DNA of 64,000 nucleotides from Allocatelliglobosispora scoriae. GTDB taxonomy: Bacteria > Actinomycetota > Actinomycetes > Mycobacteriales > Micromonosporaceae. The notes below the pieces were generated by a model, which saw only the letters and a list, made by a program, of their open reading frames with translations, was not told where the DNA came from and searched no databases. The stretch is from positions 2,751,001 to 2,815,000 of the forward strand of contig NZ_JACHMN010000002.1 in assembly GCF_014204945.1 (NCBI RefSeq), in the 5' to 3' direction. The position numbers and the translations under genes were made by a program. This document shows positions 42,529 to 49,600 of the stretch, piece after piece (the first letter of the stretch is position 1; each line of letters opens with the position of its first letter).

Positions 42529-43800
42529 CTAGACGGCGACGACCTCCCGCTCCACAGCAGGCTCCGCCGCACCCGGTGAGCCCCGACCGGCGTCCATCCG
42601 GCGCCACCGCTTGCCGAAGAACGGCACCAGGGTGACGGCGAGGTAGATCAGTCCGGTGATGAGCAGCCCTGCCCGCAGGCTCACCAGGTCGACGAGCAGC
42701 CCACCCAGCAGGCTGCCGGCCGGGATGCCCGCCCAGGCCGCCGCGGTGACGAGGCCGAAGACCCGGGCCTGCAACCGTTCCGGAATGACCTCATAGCTCA
42801 CCGCGCTCAGGATCGGGTTGACCACGGAGATCGCCACCCCGGCGGTGGCGGCCATCGCGACGACCGTCCAGACCGGAGAGTCGAGCGCCATGACGAGGAA
42901 CCGGGGCGCTCCGCCGATCAGGAAGCCCACGGCGAACGGCCCGAGTCTCGGCCAGCGGGGCGCGACCAGGGTGTACGCCGCGTTGCCCGCGACGGCACCC
43001 AGCGCGAAGACCCCGGCGAGCAGGCCGATCCCGGCCGGGGATCCGAAGACGTCCCGGGACCAGACCGGCACGAAGACCGTCGTGTAGGCCTGGTCGAACA
43101 GGTTGGTGGCGAAGAGCATCAGCACGATGCCGAGGGTCAAGGGCTCCCGTCGCACGAAGCCCAGCCCGGTCCGCAGAGCGGTGAAGTAGGGCTCGGCGGG
43201 CTCGGCCGACCCCGACGGCTCATCGGTCGGCCGGTTGCGGACCAGCCCACCGATGATGAATGCCGCGACCGCGAACGACGCCGCATCGATGAGCAGCACG
43301 TCGACCGCGCCGAACGTGGCCGCGAGCACCCCGGCGAGCGGCGCACCGACGAGCGTGGCGGCCCGGGCGATGCCGTCGTAGAGGCTCACCGCGCGGGTCA
43401 TCTCGACACCGGACTCGGCGATCGCCGCGGGCAGCAGCACCCGCTTGGCCGAGTCGCCGAACCCTCGGACCAGGCCGATCACCCCGACCAGGCCGAGCAG
43501 CAGTCCGAAGTCGAGGCGGCCCAGGTGGTGCAGGAGCGGGACGGCGGCGACGAGCGCGGCACTGAGCACGTCGACGACGACCGAGATCCGGCGCGCGCCG
43601 AGGCGGTCGATGAGCGGACCACCGGCGGCGGAGGCGATCACATAGGGCAGCATCTCGGTCAGCGCGACGAGCCCGGTCTTCGTGGCGCTGCCGGTGGTGA
43701 CGAGGACGAGCCAGGGCAGCGCGACCGCGGTCATCCTGCTGCCGAACAGCGAGATCGCCTCGGCGGTGAGCAGCCCGACGAGTCCGGCCAGGCGCCTCAT
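42529..43800 (-). CDS. MFS transporter
   Basis: 423 residues with about 12 transmembrane segments, an N-terminal LLTAEAISLFGSRMTAVALP and the central loop with PTDEPSGSAEPAEPYFTALR. The pattern (SAAGGPLIDRLGARRISVVV) fits the MFS_3/enterobactin-exporter-like branch. Overlaps by four bases the upstream winged-helix regulator gene, so the two form a regulator-exporter operon. Substrate unknown. Confidence 0.85.
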   Translation of the reverse strand: MRRLAGLVGLLTAEAISLFGSRMTAVALPWLVLVTTGSATKTGLVALTEMLPYVIASAAGGPLIDRLGARRISVVVDVLSAALVAAVPLLHHLGRLDFGLLLGLVGVIGLVRGFGDSAKRVLLPAAIAESGVEMTRAVSLYDGIARAATLVGAPLAGVLAATFGAVDVLLIDAASFAVAAFIIGGLVRNRPTDEPSGSAEPAEPYFTALRTGLGFVRREPLTLGIVLMLFATNLFDQAYTTVFVPVWSRDVFGSPAGIGLLAGVFALGAVAGNAAYTLVAPRWPRLGPFAVGFLIGGAPRFLVMALDSPVWTVVAMAATAGVAISVVNPILSAVSYEVIPERLQARVFGLVTAAAWAGIPAGSLLGGLLVDLVSLRAGLLITGLIYLAVTLVPFFGKRWRRMDAGRGSPGAAEPAVEREVVAV

Positions 43801-44387
43801 CGGAGGTCACCCCCGTGCCCGGCGACGCGCGGGAAGGGCATCAGCTGGTATTGCAGCATCACGCGCTCGGTGCCGTCGGGCAGCTCGCCCGCCGGTTCGT
43901 CCCGGCGGTAGGTGTCGATGAGCGCCTGGAACTCCACGAGAAATCGCGCCGCCTCCTCGGGGCGCAGTCGCAGCAGGGCGTTGGAGAGGGTCATGCCCTC
44001 GTGCCACTCCTCGGGGATGGTGGTGAGCTCGCCGAGCCAGCGGTCGACCCGGTCGGCATACTCCGCGGCGACGGCGCGGAGGTATGCCTCGCTGTCGGCC
44101 GGCGATGCCCGCGCGTCCTCGGCCTGGAGGGTCGTCGTCTCGTGAGCGGCCCGCCACCAGCGCTCCCGCCCGTCGCCCTGGGTGTCGTCCTCGACGACGA
44201 AGCCATAGGCGGCGAGTTGGCGCAGGTGATAGCTGGTGGCTCCACTGGACTGGGCGAGCCGCTCGCCGAGGCGGGTCGCGGTCGACGGCCCGTCCTCGCG
44301 CAGCAACGAGAGGAGTCGCACCCGCAACGGGTGCGCGATGCCGCGCAGCGCCTTGCCGCGCAGCTCGACGCGAGTCGGTTCGGTCAT
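43797..44387 (-). CDS. ArsR-like winged-helix transcriptional regulator
   Basis: 196 residues. The N-terminal wHTH (ELRGKALRGIAHPLRVRLLS then QSSGATSYHLRQLAAYGFVV) is ArsR type; the C-terminal half is an effector or dimerisation region. It probably represses itself and the coupled MFS gene. ATG at 44387; no good ribosome site. A cluster of CTTTGCA motifs lies immediately upstream. Confidence 0.85.
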   Translation of the reverse strand: MTEPTRVELRGKALRGIAHPLRVRLLSLLREDGPSTATRLGERLAQSSGATSYHLRQLAAYGFVVEDDTQGDGRERWWRAAHETTTLQAEDARASPADSEAYLRAVAAEYADRVDRWLGELTTIPEEWHEGMTLSNALLRLRPEEAARFLVEFQALIDTYRRDEPAGELPDGTERVMLQYQLMPFPRVAGHGGDLR

Positions 44388-44390
44388 ATC

Positions 44391-44422
44391 GCAAAGATAG
44401 CTTTGCAAAGAAGTCTTTGCAA
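44391..44422. promoter_or_regulatory. Candidate ArsR-type operator
   Basis: Three CTTTGCA half-sites within 32 bp, including the palindrome CTTTGCAAAG (44401-44410), beginning four bases upstream of the regulator's start codon. Placement suits autorepression. Confidence 0.55.
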
Positions 44423-44509
44423 TCCTCCGACGGAAAAACCTCCCTACAGCGACCTGCGGGTCTACCGTGATTTTGGAAGATCCATCAGTGCCGAGTACGG
44501 GGGTTGGTC

Positions 44510-44782
44510 ATGATCGGAACGATCATCTGGGGCATCATCGGCGGTGCCATCGTGGGTTACCTGGGGCGCCTGCTGCTGCCCGGTGCTCAGAACATCTCCG
44601 CCGTCGTCACGATCATCGTCGGCATCCTCGCCGCGACGCTGGGCGGCATCCTCGCCGACGCGCTGGGCGTCGGCGACACCAACGGCATCGACTGGATCAG
44701 GCACATCATCCAGCTTGCCCTCGCCGTGTTCTTCGTCTGGCTGGCGACCCGGTTCTTCGGGAACAAGACCGCGACCCGCTGA
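44510..44782 (+). CDS. GlsB/YeaQ/YmgE family small membrane protein
   Basis: 90 residues, three hydrophobic segments: MIGTIIWGIIGGAIVGYLGR, VVTIIVGILAATLGGILADA and QLALAVFFVWLATRFFG. The GxxGAxxGxLGR start is typical of the transglycosylase-associated/GlsB stress-membrane family. ATG at 44510 follows GGGGG. Followed by a strong terminator. Confidence 0.85.
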   Translation: MIGTIIWGIIGGAIVGYLGRLLLPGAQNISAVVTIIVGILAATLGGILADALGVGDTNGIDWIRHIIQLALAVFFVWLATRFFGNKTATR

Positions 44783-44797
44783 TCCGACGAGCACCAC

Positions 44798-44830
44798 GAC
44801 AGCGCCGGGCGATCCTCGCCCGGCGCTGTC
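44798..44830 (+). terminator. Hairpin terminator after GlsB-like gene
   Basis: 14-bp perfect stem GACAGCGCCGGGCG/CGCCCGGCGCTGTC with a five-base loop, 16 bases after the stop. Confidence 0.75.
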
Positions 44831-44837
44831 GCGCGCC

Positions 44838-44868
44838 AAGACCGCCGCAACTCTTCAAGAGTTGGTCC
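44838..44868. repeat. Palindromic repeat family C, short copy
   Basis: AAGACCGCCGC, AACTCTTCAAGAGTT and GGTCCT: the central palindrome is intact while the outer arms are degenerate. Confidence 0.7.
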
Positions 44869-44993
44869 TAAAAGGGTCGGCGCATGCCGAAAGCGGGCAT
44901 CCTAACCAGCCGATTCACGTTTCGGACAGGGTTGACCAATGTGGCCTCAAGCCGCCGTGGCCCTTCGTAGTGTCGCCAACGGAAGGAGAGAAC

Positions 44994-46091
44994 ATGCATC
45001 CAATCCTGGGAGCGTTTCTCCTGGCCGGCACCATCACGGCCAGTACGCCGACAGCGCCGCTCGTCCCGCCCGCAGCCCCCGACGTCTCGGTCGCGATAGC
45101 GCCCAGCGCCGATGGCACCAGCTTCGATCTGCGGATCGTCAACACCTCCGACAAGGCAGTCCCCACCCTCGTCACGCAGACCCTCCCCGATGGAGCCGGT
45201 CCGGCGAAGGCGAGCGAGGGCGGCAAGGTGACCGCGTCGGCGGTGAGCTGGCAGCCGACAGTGCCACCACACGCGACGATCCGGCTGACGACCACGCTCG
45301 CCGCCGTACCGACCGCGGTCCGGCAGGTCAGCTCCGTCTGCGCGGCGGACCCGAGGACGGGGCGGATGCACGACTGCGCCTCCGCCGTCACCACGCTCGC
45401 CCCGCCTCCCGAGCCGTCGACGCCGTGGTGGCGTAGCGCATGGCTGCTGCTGGGCCTGCCGCTGCTCGGGCTCGGCGCCTGGGGATTCTGGCGCTGGCGC
45501 AACCGCACCCGACCCGAGGACGACGACGAGGTGGCACCGGAGCCCGCGCCCGCCGTCGAGGCGAAACCGCGCCGGGACTACCGCCGGTTCGCGCCGCTGG
45601 TCTCGATCATCGCGATCTTCGCCGTGGTCGGCGGGGTGATCCTCGTCGCCAAGCCCTACATCCGCGATGGGGTGACGACGGGGCGGGCATTCCTCGGCGA
45701 GTCCGGCTGGTACGGCGAGAAGCATCAGGCCCTGCTCGGCGCACCCACGGCGGACGAAGCGGTCGAGTTCACGGTGCATCGCGTGCAGTGCACCACCGGC
45801 AAGGCCGGGACCTGCACGGTGACCGCTCAGTTCCGCAACATCAGCGGCACCAGGCAGCCCTGGTACCTCGGCATGCAGCGCCTCTACACCGGCGAGGACC
45901 AGTGGGTGCAGCCGGATGTGACCGCGACGCTCGCCGCCAACGGTGGTGTGGACCCCTTCGCGAGGCCGCTGGAGCCGGACGCCGAGGTGCTGGCGACGCT
46001 GAAGTTCGCCCTGCCGACGGGCACGAAGCCCATCCGGCTGGAGCTGCGCGAGGGACCGGCCGCCCGCGGCGTCTTCATCAACCTGCCCTGA
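44994..46091 (+). CDS. Secreted/membrane-anchored protein of unknown function
   Basis: 365 residues. Signal-like N terminus (MHPILGAFLLAGTITAS), an extracellular domain with conserved-looking VSVAIAPSADGTSFDLRIVN, a transmembrane segment SAWLLLGLPLLGLGAWGFW near residue 150, and a second one (LVSIIAIFAVVGGVILVA) near 205. The C-terminal domain (VEFTVHRVQCTTGKAGTCTV then TAQFRNISGTRQPWYLGMQR) resembles DUF4352-type immunoglobulin-like folds. AAGGAGAG precedes the ATG. Function not recognised. Confidence 0.7.
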   Translation: MHPILGAFLLAGTITASTPTAPLVPPAAPDVSVAIAPSADGTSFDLRIVNTSDKAVPTLVTQTLPDGAGPAKASEGGKVTASAVSWQPTVPPHATIRLTTTLAAVPTAVRQVSSVCAADPRTGRMHDCASAVTTLAPPPEPSTPWWRSAWLLLGLPLLGLGAWGFWRWRNRTRPEDDDEVAPEPAPAVEAKPRRDYRRFAPLVSIIAIFAVVGGVILVAKPYIRDGVTTGRAFLGESGWYGEKHQALLGAPTADEAVEFTVHRVQCTTGKAGTCTVTAQFRNISGTRQPWYLGMQRLYTGEDQWVQPDVTATLAANGGVDPFARPLEPDAEVLATLKFALPTGTKPIRLELREGPAARGVFINLP

Positions 46092-46100
46092 TCCATTCTC

Positions 46101-46133
46101 GATCGGCGCGGCCCGGCCCGGGTCGCGCCGATC
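46101..46133. terminator. Hairpin at convergent junction
   Basis: 10-bp perfect arms GATCGGCGCG/CGCGCCGATC (46101-46110, 46124-46133), nine bases after one stop codon and overlapping the stop of the convergent MaoC gene. Confidence 0.65.
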
Positions 46134-46599
46134 AGTCCGCGTGGCCCCGCAGCAGGATGACCTCCTGCGCGGTGCAGGCCTTCGCGACCTTGCCGTCGTG
46201 CTCCACCTCGAAGGTGAGGCCCACGACCACCTCGATGAATCCCTTCGGCCGGGGTCGCGCGTCGACGACGTCGGCGAGCATCCGCACCCGCGCACCCACC
46301 GGTACGGGTGCCCGCAGCAGCACGTTGTTGAGCCCTCGGTTGACCGTCATCTCGACGCCCTCGACCCGCCAGATCTCCGCCAGCAGCGCCGGTGTCAGCG
46401 CGATGGTGAGGAAGCCGTGCGCGATCGTGCCGCCGTAGGGTCCGGTCGCGGCCCGCTCCGGATCGGTGTGGATCCACTGGTGGTCCCAGGTCGCCTCGGC
46501 GAAGAGGTCGACCTGGCGCTGGGTGATCTCGTGCCAGGCGGAGCTGCCGAGGTGTCGGCCGACCATCGTCACCACCTCATCGAGCTTGCTGACGAGCAT
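46132..46599 (-). CDS. MaoC-family (R)-enoyl-CoA hydratase/dehydratase
   Basis: 155-residue hotdog protein. The hydratase motif region reads AEATWDHQWIHTDPERAATG and YGGTIAHGFLTIAL, with the catalytic Asp/His in WDHQWIH. NRGLNNVLLRAPVPVGARV follows. ATG at 46599 preceded by GAGGGAGATCGC. It lies 38 bp downstream of a TetR regulator on the same strand, probably cotranscribed, suggesting a fatty-acyl-CoA substrate. Confidence 0.87.
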   Translation of the reverse strand: MLVSKLDEVVTMVGRHLGSSAWHEITQRQVDLFAEATWDHQWIHTDPERAATGPYGGTIAHGFLTIALTPALLAEIWRVEGVEMTVNRGLNNVLLRAPVPVGARVRMLADVVDARPRPKGFIEVVVGLTFEVEHDGKVAKACTAQEVILLRGHAD

Positions 46600-46637
46600 G
46601 CGATCTCCCTCTGTGGCTGGTCGGGGAATCGTAGCGG

Positions 46638-47234
46638 TCACCGTTGCAGCCGCGCGATGAAGCCGTCGACGAGCGCGATCTGCCGCTGCGCCGGGAATCG
46701 CGCCGGATCGAAGATCGCCTGCACCACGATCCCGTGCGCGAATCCGGCCGCGGTGGCGACGATGTCGTCCGGGTCCACATCGTCGGGGTCGCCGGCGAGC
46801 TGCCCGAGGCGGATCGCCGCGTCGACGTGCGGGCGCAGCATGCCCCGCCACCGCTCGTACCGCTGCAGCTCCACCTCGGCGAGCTCCGCATCGGAGAGTG
46901 CGGCGTCCCAGAAGCTGATCCAGACCCGGTTCATCGCGGTGCTCTGCGGCGTCAGCGGCATGACATCGAGCAGTGCGGCGCGCAGCCCCGGCAGGCCTTC
47001 GCCCGCGGAGGTGAAGCGCTCCCGCCCGGCGGTGTGCTGCTGGGCGATCTCCAGCGCATGCCGGACCAGCGCCTGCTTGCTGGGGAAATAGTGCGTCAGC
47101 AGCCCGGTCGAGGAGCCCATGTGGGTCGCGACGGCCCGCAGCGTGAGCCCGCCGAAGCCCTTCGCCGCGAGCACCTGCCAGACCGCCTCGGAGACGTCGC
47201 GCCGGCGAGCGTCGTGGTCACCGCGTGCGGGCAT
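46638..47234 (-). CDS. TetR family transcriptional regulator
   Basis: 198 residues. N-terminal HTH (ARRRDVSEAVWQVLAAKGFG, GLTLRAVATHMGSSTGLLTH, YFPSKQALVRHALE) and a C-terminal ligand domain with NRVWISFWDAALSD typical of BetI/TetR_C_6-like repressors. ATG preceded by GGAGG. Divergent from an acetyltransferase gene across 66 bp that contains a 10-bp palindrome. Confidence 0.88.
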   Translation of the reverse strand: MPARGDHDARRRDVSEAVWQVLAAKGFGGLTLRAVATHMGSSTGLLTHYFPSKQALVRHALEIAQQHTAGRERFTSAGEGLPGLRAALLDVMPLTPQSTAMNRVWISFWDAALSDAELAEVELQRYERWRGMLRPHVDAAIRLGQLAGDPDDVDPDDIVATAAGFAHGIVVQAIFDPARFPAQRQIALVDGFIARLQR

Positions 47235-47270
47235 GTCACCCTCCGTCCGTTCACGAGCTAGAATACATAA

Positions 47271-47280
47271 CAAACGTTTG
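47271..47280. promoter_or_regulatory. Candidate TetR operator
   Basis: Perfect palindrome CAAACGTTTG between the divergent TetR and acetyltransferase genes. Confidence 0.4.
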
Positions 47281-47300
47281 GTACGCAGACAGGAGCCCCC

Positions 47301-47843
47301 ATGCTCAGCCAGCCCCTTACCCCGAACGCCGACCTGCGCACCCTGGAGCCGTTCCACGCACCGCAGTTCGCGGCGTACATCGACCGCAACCGGGACCACC
47401 TCTCCCCCTGGCTGCCCTGGGCGGTCATGCTCACCGACGAGGAGCAGACCCGAGCGTGGCTCCAGCGGTACGCCGACGACACCGCCCGCGACGCCGGCCG
47501 GATCTACGGGATCTGGCTCGACGGCGAACTCGTCGGCGGCACGCTCTTCCGCACCTTCAACGCGAGGTTCCGCCTGGCCGAGATCGGCGTCTGGCTCTCC
47601 CCCGAGGCCGAGGGCAAGGGTTTGGTCACGACCGCGGCGCGGGCGATGATCGCCTGGGCGATCGGCGAGCGCGGCATCCACCGCGTCGAGTGGCGAACGG
47701 TACCGGAGAACAAACGAAGCATCGCTTGCGCAGAACGGCTCGGCATGACCCTGGACGGCACCCTCCGCGAGGCCTTCCACCACAACGGCAGGCCACACGA
47801 CGTCCACGTCTACTCCCTCCTAGCCCCAGCCTGGACACCCTGA
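47301..47843 (+). CDS. GNAT-family N-acetyltransferase (RimJ/RimL type)
   Basis: 180 residues. Acetyl-CoA-binding GNAT motifs: LAEIGVWLSPEAEGKGLVTT (motif A), ARAMIAWAIGERGIHRVEWR and PENKRSIACAERLGMTLDGT, the RimL-type N-x-x-S-x-x-x-x-E-x-x-G segment. HYSLLAP-type ending DVHVYSLLAP. Probably acetylates a protein N terminus or small amine. AGGAGCCCCC precedes the ATG. A family A palindrome begins nine bases after the stop. Confidence 0.88.
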   Translation: MLSQPLTPNADLRTLEPFHAPQFAAYIDRNRDHLSPWLPWAVMLTDEEQTRAWLQRYADDTARDAGRIYGIWLDGELVGGTLFRTFNARFRLAEIGVWLSPEAEGKGLVTTAARAMIAWAIGERGIHRVEWRTVPENKRSIACAERLGMTLDGTLREAFHHNGRPHDVHVYSLLAPAWTP

Positions 47844-47852
47844 CCCCCCGCC

Positions 47853-47930
47853 AATTCGCGTTGATCAAGGGAAGACTCGCCGCATATCGCGCACCCCCGA
47901 TGGCGAGTCTTCCCTTGATCAACACGAATA
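47853..47930. repeat. Palindromic repeat family A, copy 2
   Basis: 78-bp element with 26-bp arms (47853-47878, 47905-47930; two mismatches) and the family A loop GCCGCATATCG. Directly after the acetyltransferase gene. Confidence 0.88.
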
Positions 47931-47989
47931 TCGGGCCCTTACGCGGCCTATCACCACTACGCTGGATGACGCTCATCGGGTGGTGTGCC

Positions 47990-48271
47990 ATGGCTGGGCA
48001 AACACGAACCAAGCTCAGTCTGAGCATTAGTCGGCTGATACCCACCGCGCTGCTTGCGCTTGCAGTCGTCGCGTGCGGGACTGGCGAGGGTGGGCCTGAA
48101 GAGTCTCCGGCGGTCTCGGTGACCACCGCGGCATCGACGAAGCCCAGTGCCGCAACGATCACCAAGCACACCGTCACCGAGACCCGGGTTGTGCCGTTCA
48201 CCAAACGCATCCGCCAGGATCCCCTGCTGAACATCGGCGAACGCCGGGTCAACGCCCATAATTCGCGTTGA
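47990..48271 (+). pseudogene. Truncated G5-domain-like lipoprotein
   Basis: 93 residues from ATG 47990 (ATG 47966 also in frame). Signal peptide SRLIPTALLALAVVAC with a lipobox, a Thr/Ser linker, then HTVTETRVVPFTKRIRQDPL and LNIGERRV. These look like the first half of a G5/YabE-type domain, which normally continues with a V(V)xxGxxG strand. The frame instead runs into a family A palindrome at 48260 and ends inside its left arm (NSR then TGA). The gene lies between two family A copies and is best read as a fragment truncated by repeat insertion. It could still produce a short lipoprotein. Confidence 0.6.
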
Positions 48272-48337
48272 TCAAGGGAAGACTCGCCATCCGGGGTGTC
48301 CGATATGCGGCGAGTCTTCCCTTGATCAACGCGAATT
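48260..48337. repeat. Palindromic repeat family A, copy 3
   Basis: Perfect 26-bp arms (48260-48285, 48312-48337). The loop is the reverse complement of that in copies 1 and 2, so the element is inserted in the opposite orientation. Supplies the stop codon of the truncated lipoprotein gene. Confidence 0.9.
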
Positions 48338-48388
48338 ATGGGGCGGACGCCGCCGCAGGGGTGGGGCGGCATCCGCCTGGTGGAGTGG

Positions 48389-49471
48389 CTAGCAGTAGAG
48401 GTTGTTGCCTGCGGTGGTGCCCAGGATCTGGACGAACTGCTGGTATGCCGTCACCCGGCTCTGGACCTGGCCGGGGTTGCCGCCGTTGCACTCGATCGAC
48501 CCGTTGATGCTGCGGATCGTCTCGCCGAATCCGGCGCCGTTGACCATCGCGTTGTGCGGGGTCATGGTGCCCGGGCCGTTCTGGGTCATCCAGTACCAGA
48601 TGCCGGTCCGCCAGGCGACCGAGGCATCGGTCTGGACCAGGTTGGGGTTGGTGAGCAGCGGGAGGCCCAGCGCGTCACCGGCGGCCTTGTAGTTGAAGTT
48701 CCAGCTGAGCTGGATCGGCCCGCGGCCGTAGTACATCGCCTGCCCGGCCGGGCAGCCGTAGGACTGGCTGAGGTCGCAGTAGTGCGGGTAGTTCGCCGTG
48801 TTCTGCTCCACGATGTAGACCAGGCCGCCGGTCTCGTGGTTGACGTTGGCGAGGAAGGCCGCGGCCTCCTGGCGCTTCACGGTGTCGCTGCCGGTCTTGG
48901 CGAACGCGGGGTAGGCGCTCAGTGCCGCGACCAGGCCGGAGTAGGTGTAGAACGAGTTGCGGCCCGGGAACATCTGGTTGAACTGGGCCTCGCTCACCAC
49001 GAACGCGCCGGGGTTGGTCGGCGGTGGCGAGGAGGGCGGCGTTCCGGTGCAGGTGTAGGGGTCCCAGTACCAGGTGCTGATGATCGGGTCGTAGCCCGGG
49101 TTGTCGTGCTCGGCGATGTAGTAGAGCCCGTTGGTGTAGCGGACGATGTTGCCGGTGACGTAGTTGGTGCCCGCCGCCCAGTTGGGGTGGTTGCAGGCGC
49201 CGGGGGTCGGCGAGGGCGGGGTGCCGCCGCCGCAGACGCCCTGGTCGGCCCAGACTCCGGTGGTCCCGGGAGGAGCTTCGTTGAGCGTCCACCACTTCGC
49301 GAGCCAGTTGTGGCTGTTGCGGGAGGCGACCATGCCGTTGGTGTAGGTGGTGGTGGCGCTCCACGGTGTCGCGCAGGCTGCGGCCGAGGCGACGGTGGAG
49401 GGGAGGATGACCGCCATCGCACCGGTGATGACCAGGGCGGCGATCGTGGCTAAGGTTCGCATTCTCGACAT
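48389..49471 (-). CDS. Secreted GH19 chitinase with two CBM5/12 domains
   Basis: 360 residues. Signal peptide (MSRMRTLATIAALVITGAMA...ASA), two carbohydrate-binding modules of the CBM5/12 type (about 33-75 and 93-140, with NWLAKWWT and STWYWDPYTC aromatic motifs) joined by Pro/Ser linkers, then a GH19 catalytic domain (about 155-360) with catalytic Glu in FLANVNHETGGL and the GH19 motif YYGRGPIQLSWNFNY. Degrades chitin outside the cell. GAAGGGA precedes the start. Divergent from the TIR-chaperonin gene. Confidence 0.93.
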   Translation of the reverse strand: MSRMRTLATIAALVITGAMAVILPSTVASAAACATPWSATTTYTNGMVASRNSHNWLAKWWTLNEAPPGTTGVWADQGVCGGGTPPSPTPGACNHPNWAAGTNYVTGNIVRYTNGLYYIAEHDNPGYDPIISTWYWDPYTCTGTPPSSPPPTNPGAFVVSEAQFNQMFPGRNSFYTYSGLVAALSAYPAFAKTGSDTVKRQEAAAFLANVNHETGGLVYIVEQNTANYPHYCDLSQSYGCPAGQAMYYGRGPIQLSWNFNYKAAGDALGLPLLTNPNLVQTDASVAWRTGIWYWMTQNGPGTMTPHNAMVNGAGFGETIRSINGSIECNGGNPGQVQSRVTAYQQFVQILGTTAGNNLYC

Positions 49472-49600
49472 GCGTTTTCCCTTCCTGCGGCGCGGGCGCG
49501 CCGGGAATTGTCAACGTTTACGAATATGCATCGATGCACATGTACGGTAGCAGTTAACAATTAGGATTCCTAACAGTATTCTGCGGTTAGTCTGCCAACC

